Assembly: GCF_032341175.1 (NCBI RefSeq)
Contig: NZ_CP135435.1
Span: 930,001-994,000 of the forward strand
Length of the DNA stretch: 64,000 nt
Source of the DNA: Bacillus sp. DTU_2020_1000418_1_SI_GHA_SEK_038
Lineage (GTDB): Bacteria; Bacillota; Bacilli; Bacillales; Cytobacillaceae
Direction: 5' to 3'
Numbering within the stretch: the first letter of the stretch is position 1; each line of letters opens with the position of its first letter. Below, piece after piece: positions 42,805 to 50,774 of this stretch. The translations under genes were made by a program, and so were the position numbers. The notes below the pieces were generated by a model, which did not search any database, was not told the DNA's origin, and worked only from the letters and a program-made list of their open reading frames with translations.

Positions 42805-44163
42805 ATGATGGTCCAGGATTTTAAGCAGAAGCTTTTTTCACTTGCGGAGCAGCATGGCTTTTCTGATATGGAGCTTTATTATGAAAAAGAGGAGAAATTC
42901 AGCTGCAGTTTGTTTAAAGGCGAGCTAGATTCCTATGAAAGCTCTGAAATAGCTGGGGTCTCTTTTCGGGGTATATGTGATGGAAAAACAGGCAGTGCGT
43001 TCACTGAAAAGCTTGATGAGGAATCCTTGTTATTTTTGGTAGAAAGCGCCAAGGAAAATGCTCTAGTTTCTGAGGAAGAAACAATGGATGAGATGTTTGC
43101 TGGAAGTGACTCTTACTATGATGGAAGCTTTTATTCAAATGAGCTGGAGAAAGTGTCCATTCCAGAAAAAGTAGAACTATTAAAGACAATCGAAAAGCAT
43201 ATTTATGCTTATGATGAAAGAGTCACAGGGACGAATTATTTTATGCTGGAAAGCGCAGATTCAGAGAGAACCATCATAAATAGCAAGGGGCTCGCACTTA
43301 AGGAAAGGCTTAACCATATCGGTATGTTTATTTCTGTTGTTGTGAAGCAGGGGGATGAAATAAAAACAGGGTTATATATAAACGTGACAAGGGATTTCTC
43401 CTCTTTAGATCCTGAAGAGATTGCCAAGCAAGCTGTTGAAGAGGCTCTTTCACAGTTAAATGCACAAACAGTGCCCAGCAAACGCTATCCGGTAATATTA
43501 CGAAATACCGCAGCAGGAAGTCTCCTGCAAACTTTTTCGCCGGTTTTTTCTGCCGAAAACGCACAAAAGGGCCAGTCTCTTTTAAAAGAAAAGGTTGGAG
43601 AATCCATTGCTGTTCCGGCATTACAAATTGTAGATGATCCGTTTCTGGAAAACGGACTGTTCAGTAAAACCTTCGACAGTGAAGGAGTGGCAACAGCTAA
43701 AAAGGAAATTGTCAAAGATGGAAGACTTGTTACACTTCTTCACAATCGAAAAACAGCAGAGAAAGCAAATGTTGAGTCAACGGGGAATGCTTATAAATCT
43801 TCCTATAAAGGAACTTTAGCTGTTTCACCAACAAATTTCTATATTACCCCAGGCCAAACGAGTTTGGAAGGGCTGACTTCATCGATAAAGGAAGGCATCA
43901 TCATAACCGATTTGGAAGGGCTGCATTCTGGTGCAGATTCGGTTTCCGGTAATTTTTCTTTAGCCGCCAAAGGCTATTATGTAAAGGATGGTGAGATTCA
44001 GTTCGCCGTCAAGCAAATGACAATTGCGGGAAATTTCTATGAGCTATTAAACAGCATTGAGCAAATTGGCTCAGATCTTGACTTTTCATTTTCTTTTGTC
44101 GCTCCAGGCTATATCGGTTCACCATCCCTATTAATAAAGGAACTGGCTGTAACAGTGGAATAG
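42805..44163 (+). CDS. tldE: TldE/PmbA-family partner subunit
   Basis: 452-aa partner of TldD. It shares the fold but, as expected for TldE, lacks the HExxxH zinc motif. Family features: FSCSLFKGELDSYESSEIAG near the N-terminus, SFRGICDGKTGSAFTEKLDE, and the C-terminal TITDLEGLHSGADSV-type segment IITDLEGLHSGADSVSGNFS followed by GYYVKDGEIQFAVKQMTIAG. AAGGAGG lies 11 nt before the first of two tandem ATGs. It is translated directly after tldD. The heterodimer is probably cytosolic. Confidence 0.9.
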   Translation: MMVQDFKQKLFSLAEQHGFSDMELYYEKEEKFSCSLFKGELDSYESSEIAGVSFRGICDGKTGSAFTEKLDEESLLFLVESAKENALVSEEETMDEMFAGSDSYYDGSFYSNELEKVSIPEKVELLKTIEKHIYAYDERVTGTNYFMLESADSERTIINSKGLALKERLNHIGMFISVVVKQGDEIKTGLYINVTRDFSSLDPEEIAKQAVEEALSQLNAQTVPSKRYPVILRNTAAGSLLQTFSPVFSAENAQKGQSLLKEKVGESIAVPALQIVDDPFLENGLFSKTFDSEGVATAKKEIVKDGRLVTLLHNRKTAEKANVESTGNAYKSSYKGTLAVSPTNFYITPGQTSLEGLTSSIKEGIIITDLEGLHSGADSVSGNFSLAAKGYYVKDGEIQFAVKQMTIAGNFYELLNSIEQIGSDLDFSFSFVAPGYIGSPSLLIKELAVTVE

Positions 44164-44244
44164 ATGGAAGGGCATATCACATTTGCTTGTGGTATGCCTG
44201 TCTTTATATATTCATTTCAATCTTAAATAAAGGTGTGTGCAGAA

Positions 44245-44784
44245 ATGGAAATACTGGACGGAAAACGAGTGATCCTACGCTCGCTAACCCTTGATGATGC
44301 TGAAAAAGTTGAAGAATACGCAAGTGACTATGAGATATCGAAAACAACCTTAAATATTCCGCATCCGTATCCAAAGGGCTCTGCTAGAGATTTTATCAGG
44401 AGTGTTTTAGAGGCGCAAAAAGAGGGAAGAAACTTCAACTTTGCGATTATCTGCAAGGAGAATCGAAGTTTTATAGGCCTTATTGGGCTTCGACCTGTAA
44501 CGGAGCATAAAAGGGGAGAAGTTGGCTATTGGATTGGTAAGCCCTTCTGGGGAAATGGATATGGAACCGAAGCGGCAAAGCTGATCATCAAATACGGCTT
44601 TGAAGTATTAAACCTGAATCGTATTTATGCAGCGGCTTTTACAAGTAACCCTGGTTCGTGGAGGATTATGGAAAAGTGTGGGATGAAGCATGAAGGAATT
44701 TTCCGCAATCATGTATGTAAAGATGGCAAGCCATTGGATTTAACGTATTACGGAATTTTAAAAGAGGAATATAAGGTCGAATAA
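44245..44784 (+). CDS. RimJ/RimL-type GNAT acetyltransferase
   Basis: 179-aa acetyltransferase from the ATG at 44245 (AAAGGTG 9 nt upstream; a GTG at 44233 overlaps that site). It has the RimL pattern: LDGKRVILRSLTLDDAEKVE at the start, GEVGYWIGKPFWGNGYGTEA with the acetyl-CoA loop (residues about 95-114), and LNRIYAAAFTSNPGSWRIME then KCGMKHEGIFRNHVCKDGK. Members acetylate ribosomal or other protein N-termini, or small molecules. The substrate is unknown. Confidence 0.85.
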   Translation: MEILDGKRVILRSLTLDDAEKVEEYASDYEISKTTLNIPHPYPKGSARDFIRSVLEAQKEGRNFNFAIICKENRSFIGLIGLRPVTEHKRGEVGYWIGKPFWGNGYGTEAAKLIIKYGFEVLNLNRIYAAAFTSNPGSWRIMEKCGMKHEGIFRNHVCKDGKPLDLTYYGILKEEYKVE

Positions 44785-44829
44785 ATGCAAATCCCTCCTT
44801 CAATGCGAAAGGAGGGATTTGCATTTATT
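44780..44829. terminator. Perfect 21-bp bidirectional terminator
   Basis: AATAAATGCAAATCCCTCCT (from 44780, plus T) and its exact complement at 44809-44829, loop CAATGCGA. It serves the acetyltransferase and the convergent yetJ gene, whose stop codon is within it. Confidence 0.9.
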
Positions 44830-45469
44830 AGTCTCTGCTTCCAAGAATACCGAAAATACGAAGAATATTAATGAATAAGTTAATAAAATCAAGATATAAG
44901 TTAAGAGCCATTAAAGGCACTTCTTCTGCCGTTACACCATATCTCTTCATACGATTAAAGTCAAAGAGAACATATCCGCTAAATACAAGCACTCCAATAA
45001 AGGAGAAAGCTAGCATTCCCGTAGAGCTAAGCGGCCAGAAAATATGAAAGATTGAAATGGCTATCAGTGCAAACAGAGCAGCCATCAGCATGCCGCCCAG
45101 GAAGGTCAGATCACGCTTTGTTGTTGAAGCATAAATCGCTAAGCCTGTAAAAACGGTAGTCGTTGTGGCTAATGCTAGCAATACTGGGTTCGGACCGATT
45201 ATCGCAAGATAGTGAGAAATAATTGGATAAGTCGTCATTCCCGAAATAAATGTAAAGGAGAAAAGGAAAGAATACGACATAGCCTTTCTTCGGCGTATAA
45301 TAAATGCAAATAATAGCATTCCTATTTCAAGAATAATGAGCGGCAAAAACATAGCCGGCGGAACGAAAACCCCTGCCATTGTGCCAATAAAGGCAATTCC
45401 TAGTGAAATCGCAAATGTTCTTAAAACGGCGGGTAAATACCTATGGTTTGCGGTTTGTTGCATATACAT
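44828..45469 (-). CDS. yetJ: Bax inhibitor-1 family membrane protein (YetJ-like)
   Basis: 213-aa protein with seven TM helices of the BI-1/TMBIM family. B. subtilis YetJ (214 aa) is a pH-sensitive calcium leak channel gated by a di-aspartyl latch Asp171/Asp195. Here the same pair is Asp170 (YVLFDFNRM) and Asp194 (NLYLDFINLF), offset by one. The ATG at 45469 follows GGGGTGA. Monocistronic. Ion specificity is inferred from the homologue. Confidence 0.9.
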   Translation of the reverse strand: MYMQQTANHRYLPAVLRTFAISLGIAFIGTMAGVFVPPAMFLPLIILEIGMLLFAFIIRRRKAMSYSFLFSFTFISGMTTYPIISHYLAIIGPNPVLLALATTTTVFTGLAIYASTTKRDLTFLGGMLMAALFALIAISIFHIFWPLSSTGMLAFSFIGVLVFSGYVLFDFNRMKRYGVTAEEVPLMALNLYLDFINLFINILRIFGILGSRD

Positions 45470-45536
45470 TCTGCTTCACCCCAAAAAAATTTTCTATATA
45501 ATTATACGTTAGTCCTTTAAAAGAGTTTCAAAAATT

Positions 45537-45905
45537 TTATTTTTCCTTTAATAAATCTCTGATTTCTGCCAAAAGAACCTCCTTCTTATCGACTGCTGGC
45601 TTCGATTCTTCCTGCTTTTTAAAGCGTTTGTTTATGATCCTGACAAAAATAAAAATCGAAAACGCAACGATAAGAAAATCTAGAATCGTCTGAGCAAACG
45701 CGCCAATCTTTATTTCAGCTGTCCCAACTGTAATAACGAGCAGCTTTGTTAAATCAACCCCGCCAACTAGCAGCCCTACTAGCGGCATAATTATATCTTC
45801 TACGAGGGAGGAAACAATTTTTCCAAAAGCAGCCCCAATGATCACTCCGACTGCGAGATCTAGCACATTTCCTTTTAGCGCAAATTTTTTAAATTCATTT
45901 ATCAT
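45537..45905 (-). CDS. mscL: Large-conductance mechanosensitive channel
   Basis: About 122 aa from the ATG at 45905 ([20 protein letters not shown], the standard MscL N-terminus); the GTG at 45920 overlaps the ribosome site. It has TM1 ([20 protein letters not shown] with the gating glycines), periplasmic loop [18 protein letters not shown]2 ([20 protein letters not shown]) and a charged C-terminal helix ending [14 protein letters not shown]. It forms a pentameric pore that opens on osmotic downshock. Monocistronic. Confidence 0.95.
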   Translation of the reverse strand: MINEFKKFALKGNVLDLAVGVIIGAAFGKIVSSLVEDIIMPLVGLLVGGVDLTKLLVITVGTAEIKIGAFAQTILDFLIVAFSIFIFVRIINKRFKKQEESKPAVDKKEVLLAEIRDLLKEK

Positions 45906-46041
45906 AGTTTGAAAAAACACCTTTCTCTTACAAAATTAACGTCTATTATACTATGTTATATAGATGAATTTCCAGTTAACAAAGACTTATGTAATTTGCA
46001 ACATTTGTTGTGTGGGAGGTTCCTTCAACTATATAATATAG

Positions 46042-46067
46042 AAAAGCAGAGGAATTCTGCTTTTTTT
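46042..46067 (+). terminator. Leader terminator/attenuator-like hairpin before yhdT-panF
   Basis: AAAAGCAGA (46042-46050) / TCTGCTTTT (46056-46064), loop GGAAT, then more T. It lies 54 nt before the yhdT start and reads in the same direction. No gene ends here on the plus strand, so it may end a short leader RNA. Confidence 0.6.
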
Positions 46068-46120
46068 ATTGAAGTTATATATTGGACTTTTAAAGAGGAA
46101 AAAATATTAAGGAGAACAAA

Positions 46121-46414
46121 ATGGAAAAAAGAAGCCATAAAGTAGATCCACGGTTTAAAATTGCTGAAAAAGAAGCATGGATCGGAATTGGACTTGTTCT
46201 ATTTAACTTTATCTGGTGGTTTGGCTTTGCATATGGAATGGGCTCAGCTCCTGTGGAAAAATACGAATACATATGGGGTCTGCCAGCCTGGTTTTTCTAC
46301 AGCTGTGTAGCTGGGTTTATCATCATGGTCATGCTTGTAATTGTTGCTGTTAAGTTTTTCTTTAAAGATGTCTCCTTTGATGAAGAGACGGAAGGGGGGA
46401 CCTCTGCGAAATGA
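46121..46414 (+). CDS. yhdT: YhdT-family small membrane protein (DUF997)
   Basis: 97-aa protein with two TM helices (residues about 22-41 and 62-86) and the family pattern EKEAWIGIGLVLFNFIWWFG and WGLPAWFFYSCVAGFIIMVM. AAGGAGA precedes the ATG. In many bacteria yhdT is the small partner gene of panF, and here it overlaps panF by 4 nt. It may be an auxiliary subunit of the SSS transporter. The exact role is unknown. Confidence 0.8.
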   Translation: MEKRSHKVDPRFKIAEKEAWIGIGLVLFNFIWWFGFAYGMGSAPVEKYEYIWGLPAWFFYSCVAGFIIMVMLVIVAVKFFFKDVSFDEETEGGTSAK

Positions 46415-47856
46415 GCTGGCAAGTAGTCGCTCCGTTAATTATTTTTCTTGTTCTTATTTTTATTATAGGATTTTGGGCAAGCAGGCAGATGAATGAATCC
46501 AACTCCTTTCTGCAGGAATATTTTCTTGGGGGAAGGGAGCTTGGCGGATTTATTTTGGCGATGACGATGATGGCGACCTATGGAAGTGCAAGCAGCTTCA
46601 TCGGTGGTCCGGGAGTTGCCTATACACAGGGGCTTGGATGGGTGCTGCTCGCTATGTCTCAAGTAGTGACCGGCTATTTTGTCCTCATGGTTCTAGGGAA
46701 GAAATTTGCCATCACAGCGAGAAGATATCAAGCAGTTACTTTGATTGACTTTTTAAAGGAGCGTTATCAAAGCAAGTGGGTTGTCCTCCTATCAGCCTTT
46801 AGTATCATCGTGTTTCTTTTTTCTGCAATGGCGGCACAATGGGTTGGCGGGGCTAGACTGATAGAATCGCTGACAGGGCTAAGCTATCTTTCAGCTTTAT
46901 TTATTTTTGCGATTTCTGTCATGGTTTATGTCATTATTGGCGGCTTTCGGGCAGTAGCTCTAACAGATGCTGTACAAGGAGCTATCATGTTTATTGGGAC
47001 GCTAATATTACTGATTGCTGTCATTATTGCTGGCGGCGGAATTCCAAACATAATTAAGGATCTCGCAGCGGAAAATCCGAATTTAATTAGTCCATACGGT
47101 TTCGATAGGGGGTTAACCCCGCTTTATGTATCGTCATTTTGGATATTAGTTGGAGTTGGAGTGGTTGGGCTGCCGCAAGTAACGGTACGTGCCATGTCAT
47201 ATAAAAATTCGAAAGCAATGCACCGGGCTATCATTATAGGGACAGTTGTTGTTGGATTTATTATGCTCGGCATGCATTTAATCGGTGTGTTTGCCCGGCC
47301 AATTCTTCCGGGGATTGAAATTGGCGATAAGGTAATGCCGCTTATCGCGCTTGAAGTGCTGCCTCCGTGGCTTGCTGGAGTAGTATTGGCTGCACCAATG
47401 GCTGCCATCATGTCAACGGTTGATTCCTTATTGCTGCTTGTAAGCTCTGCTGTCGTGAAAGATGTATATTTGAACTATATTAGACCAGATGCTAGAGAAG
47501 GCACCATTAAGAAAATGAGCTTTGGGGTGACCGCGATTTTAGGTATACTTGTCTTTCTAATGGCCCTGAGTCCGCCTGATCTTATCATTTGGCTCAACTT
47601 ATTTTCATTCGGCGGTTTAGAAGCAGCCTTTATTTGGCCAGTAGTTCTAGGATTATATTGGGAAAGAGGCAATAAATTTGGAGCCATTTCATCAATGGCT
47701 ATAGGGATTGGATCTTACATTATAATCCATATGTATTTTCCAAATCCTTTTGGTATGCACACGGTTGTCATGCCGATTGTATTATCATTGATAGCGTTTA
47801 TTACAGTTAGTTTACTTACTGGAAGAAGAGAAGCGAACGTAATAAATAGCTATTAA
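46411..47856 (+). CDS. panF: Sodium/pantothenate symporter
   Basis: 481-aa SSS-family Na+ symporter with about 13 TM helices that imports pantothenate. Signatures are FLGGRELGGFILAMTMMATY then GSASSFIGGPGVAYTQGLGW near residue 50-75, ARRYQAVTLIDFLKERYQSK, YVIIGGFRAVALTDAVQGAI (the SSS motif) and MAAIMSTVDSLLLLVSSAVV. It is translationally coupled to yhdT. With panE at 8738 this bacterium both makes and takes up pantothenate. A terminator follows. Confidence 0.9.
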   Translation: MSWQVVAPLIIFLVLIFIIGFWASRQMNESNSFLQEYFLGGRELGGFILAMTMMATYGSASSFIGGPGVAYTQGLGWVLLAMSQVVTGYFVLMVLGKKFAITARRYQAVTLIDFLKERYQSKWVVLLSAFSIIVFLFSAMAAQWVGGARLIESLTGLSYLSALFIFAISVMVYVIIGGFRAVALTDAVQGAIMFIGTLILLIAVIIAGGGIPNIIKDLAAENPNLISPYGFDRGLTPLYVSSFWILVGVGVVGLPQVTVRAMSYKNSKAMHRAIIIGTVVVGFIMLGMHLIGVFARPILPGIEIGDKVMPLIALEVLPPWLAGVVLAAPMAAIMSTVDSLLLLVSSAVVKDVYLNYIRPDAREGTIKKMSFGVTAILGILVFLMALSPPDLIIWLNLFSFGGLEAAFIWPVVLGLYWERGNKFGAISSMAIGIGSYIIIHMYFPNPFGMHTVVMPIVLSLIAFITVSLLTGRREANVINSY

Positions 47857-47864
47857 ACGAATGG

Positions 47865-47903
47865 CAAGAGCAGTAGCCTTTATTAGGGTTATTGCTCTTT
47901 TTA
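47865..47903 (+). terminator. Intrinsic terminator after panF
   Basis: AAGAGCAGTAGCC (47866-47878) / GGGTTATTGCTCTT (47886-47899) with T run. Confidence 0.8.
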
Positions 47904-48046
47904 TATTTATAGTTTTTCGAAAAATGGGTATATTGGGAGATTTGTAGAATGGCGGGCTATTTGTTACACTCTTAACATACAATAAATTTTTGTCATGTTT
48001 GTAATGATAATATAATAAAAATTGTTTTAGCTAATAGGGAGTTTTT

Positions 48047-49201
48047 ATGAAAAATAATATATATATCCTTTTTTTAATCATGTTATCAGGAACGTTAGCC
48101 GCATGCTCTAATGAAACAAATGCATCCAATGATACTCAAAAGACACAAATCAAATCTTCTGCTGCACAATTGGCTGTTGATAAGATGGAGACTAAGGACA
48201 CAGCTTGGCTAGAGGAAAAAGCACTTTACAAGTTTGAAGCGACAGAAGGGTCAATCGATTATGCGGTATATCTTTATGCTGAGGATGAGCAAAATGTAAT
48301 GAAAGAGGAGAGCGGTTCAGTTGGAAAAAATCAATTATTTACTGGAACGTATTTCTTTTATTTAGCAGATAAAGCTTCATCAGTCGCATTTAAACAGGCA
48401 GCCCTAGTCAATGGGGGGACCCCTTTCAAATTTAATCCTTCCTTAAACCAGGCCTATTCTTTAAAGTTAGGGAAAACTACGGTTTTTGCTGTACATCATT
48501 CAAGTGAGCAAGGGAATTATAAGCCATTAATGTATGCAATAAATGATGGAGAGATTGTGAAAATTTCCTCTGAAGAAGGACTAGATGAAATTACCGGAAC
48601 GGAAATAAAAACGATTAATCAAAAATATTTGCAAACTGCACATCTGCAGGAAAATAAAGTTTGGAAGTTTAGTACATGGGAGTTTAATGGAGAAGCATTG
48701 GAGATCACCAAAAAAGATGAATCTACATTTGACGCAACGTCTAGAAATGTAAGTGAGCACTGGTATAAACGGTGGAGCGAAAAGAAAGAGTTATACTATC
48801 CCTTCCATAATATAGAACTTAGCCATGATATGGTCGAAAAGGCGAAGCAAGGAATCCCTTTAGGAAGTCCGTATCCAATCGGAACGAATATTGCTAACAT
48901 TAAGAAATCCGAGCCGAATTTTATGGAGGAAGGGTTAACGGAAGGTACTCCTTATTTGATGTACCCAGAAATAACCTATTATTATGAGCAAGCAACTGGA
49001 ACGGTAACAGCCGTTTCCTTCCCCGGTGAGCGGGTGAAAACAACAATGGATGAGATTAAGAAATTACTTGGAAATCCGGAGCAAGAGGAGATCAATGCGG
49101 ATAAAGAGATTCTCGCTGTCTATAATGCAGATAAATATGTTGTAAAGGTTTTATCTAGTGAGGATGGGAAAGTGAAAACCATTTATTTATCGAAAAAGTA
49201 A
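48047..49201 (+). CDS. Lipoprotein with C-terminal DUF4309-like domain
   Basis: 384-aa lipoprotein. The signal peptide MKNNIYILFLIMLSGTLAAC contains a lipobox LAAC, so Cys20 is lipidated and the protein is anchored to the outer face of the membrane. The middle part is beta-rich (AVYLYAEDEQNVMKEESG). The C-terminal ~125 residues (GIPLGSPYPIGTNIANIKKS then MYPEITYYYEQATGTVTAVS and TMDEIKKLLGNPEQEE) resemble DUF4309/YjgB-type domains. The function is unknown. It is followed by a hairpin and the large intergenic repeat. Confidence 0.7.
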   Translation: MKNNIYILFLIMLSGTLAACSNETNASNDTQKTQIKSSAAQLAVDKMETKDTAWLEEKALYKFEATEGSIDYAVYLYAEDEQNVMKEESGSVGKNQLFTGTYFFYLADKASSVAFKQAALVNGGTPFKFNPSLNQAYSLKLGKTTVFAVHHSSEQGNYKPLMYAINDGEIVKISSEEGLDEITGTEIKTINQKYLQTAHLQENKVWKFSTWEFNGEALEITKKDESTFDATSRNVSEHWYKRWSEKKELYYPFHNIELSHDMVEKAKQGIPLGSPYPIGTNIANIKKSEPNFMEEGLTEGTPYLMYPEITYYYEQATGTVTAVSFPGERVKTTMDEIKKLLGNPEQEEINADKEILAVYNADKYVVKVLSSEDGKVKTIYLSKK

Positions 49202-49207
49202 ACATAG

Positions 49208-49238
49208 TAAAGGCTGCCGACAAAGTCGACAGCCTTTC
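49208..49238 (+). terminator. Hairpin after the lipoprotein gene
   Basis: AAAGGCTG and CGAC pair with GTCG and CAGCCTTT (49209-49237). Only a weak T-rich tail follows, so termination efficiency is uncertain. Confidence 0.55.
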
Positions 49239-49246
49239 AACTGTTA

Positions 49247-49438
49247 TTGTCTAGCTTCAGCGCCTAGCCCCTCGAGGTCATAAGCCAATCCGTCAAGAAG
49301 GTTAAAGAACAACCTTCCTGCCGGCTTGTTTTATGCTTGTCGGACTTGCACAGGATGTGCTGACATCGGCGTTCGCCACAGGACGTGGCGGTTTTTAGTC
49401 GATGTTCATCTGATCAAGGCGCTTCCGCTTTTCTTATT
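49247..49438. repeat. ~190-bp dispersed Bacillus-type intergenic repeat
   Basis: It opens TGTCTAGCTTCAGCGCCTAG and closes AAGGCGCTTCCGCTTTTCTT, with terminal complementarity AGCGCCT/AGGCGCT. The GC-rich interior can fold (AAGGTT/AACCTT, CAGGATGTGCTGACAT, CCACAGGACGTGG). From general knowledge, sequences of this kind with GCGCCTAGCCCCTCG and GGCGCTTCCGCTTTTC ends recur between genes in many Bacillus genomes. It touches the ampS stop codon. Confidence 0.7.
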
Positions 49439-50669
49439 AAAATGCCCAATCCCCATTGCGGAAGACAGGCTCTGTTTTTCCGTCTACTGTAATGCCATCA
49501 ATGTCCATTTCAGCAGATCCAATCATGAAGTCCACATGAGTAAGACTTTCATTTAGGCCATGTTCCTTTAACTCATCACTTGACATCTGCTTTCCGCCTT
49601 CTAAACAGAATGAATAGGCACTGCCGATTGCAAGATGGTTTGATGCGTTTTCATCGAATAATGTATTATAGAAAAGCAGATTAGATTGGGAAATTGGCGA
49701 ATTAAAAGGAACAAGCGCCACTTCACCAAGATAATGTGATCCTTCATCTGTATCGACAAGCTGTTTAAGAATTTCTTCACCTTTCTCTGCCTTAACATCA
49801 ACAATTCGGCCATTTTCAAAGGTTAATGTAAATTGATCGATAATATTTCCGCCATAGCTTAATGGCTTTGTACTTGATACTGTTCCATTCACACCAGTTT
49901 TATGAGGGACAGTAAACACCTCTTCGGTTGGCATATTGGCCATGAATTCATGACCTTTTTCATTGATGCTGCCTGCACCACACCAAAGATGCTTTTCAGG
50001 AAGCTCGATCGTTAAATCAGTTCCAGGTGCTTTATAGTGCAGCTTTTTATAACGTTTACTGTTTAAATAATCTACTTTCTCGTGCAGCGTTTCATCGTGC
50101 TGCTTCCAAGCTTCAACTGGATTTTCTACATCCGTACGTGTAGCTTTAAAAATCGCATCCCATAATAATTGTACTCTAGAATCTGCAGGTGCGTCAGGGA
50201 AAACCATATCGGCCCATGCTGGGGATGGAGCGGCAATGACAGTCCAGCTGACTTTATCCGCCATCATCATTTTTCTGAAGTTAGAAAGCGCTTTCCCTGC
50301 AGCTTTTTGAAAATTACCGATTCTCTCGGATTTAACACCCTTTAGTAAGTCCGGGCTTGCGGAAACGATCGACATGAAGGCAGCACCGTTCTTTGCCAAT
50401 TCTTCAGATTCTTTCGCACGCCATTCAGGATATTCATTGAAAGCCTCATCAGGTGCGAGTTCATATTTCGTACGAGATACAAGATCATCGTTCCAATTCA
50501 CAACTACATTATAAGCACCTGACTCATACGCTTTTTTCACAATAAGACGAACTAAATCAGCTGAATCAAGGGTTGTATTAATGACAAGAGTTTGCCCTTG
50601 TTGAATATTAATTCCAACCTTTACCGCAAGCTCTGCATATTTCTCTAAATTTGTTTGAAAATCATTCAT
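49437..50669 (-). CDS. ampS: Aminopeptidase, M29 family
   Basis: 410-aa cytosolic metallo-aminopeptidase like B. subtilis/Staphylococcus AmpS. Visible features: NIQQGQTLVINTTLDSADLV (residues about 20-39), MSIVSASPDLLKGVKSERIG, the C-terminal metal ligands in ELPEKHLWCGAGSINEKGHE, NMPTEEVFTVPHKTGVNGTV, DTDEGSHYLGEVALVPFNSP and ESLTHVDFMIGSAEMDIDGI. Length and order match the family. It releases N-terminal residues from peptides for turnover. Its 3' end abuts the dispersed repeat. Monocistronic. Confidence 0.9.
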   Translation of the reverse strand: MNDFQTNLEKYAELAVKVGINIQQGQTLVINTTLDSADLVRLIVKKAYESGAYNVVVNWNDDLVSRTKYELAPDEAFNEYPEWRAKESEELAKNGAAFMSIVSASPDLLKGVKSERIGNFQKAAGKALSNFRKMMMADKVSWTVIAAPSPAWADMVFPDAPADSRVQLLWDAIFKATRTDVENPVEAWKQHDETLHEKVDYLNSKRYKKLHYKAPGTDLTIELPEKHLWCGAGSINEKGHEFMANMPTEEVFTVPHKTGVNGTVSSTKPLSYGGNIIDQFTLTFENGRIVDVKAEKGEEILKQLVDTDEGSHYLGEVALVPFNSPISQSNLLFYNTLFDENASNHLAIGSAYSFCLEGGKQMSSDELKEHGLNESLTHVDFMIGSAEMDIDGITVDGKTEPVFRNGDWAF

Positions 50670-50774
50670 TAAGTATTCTCCTTTACCAAAAACTTCTTTT
50701 TAATTGTAACTTTTTTGATGTAAAAAAGATACTTTGAAGAAATATTAATTCTCCCAGACGCACAAAAAGGAATC

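Noticed and set aside
50284..50297. cre-like palindrome GAAAGCGCTTTC inside ampS
   Set aside because: It lacks the flanking TG/CA, lies deep in coding sequence, and the codons are ordinary for the protein.
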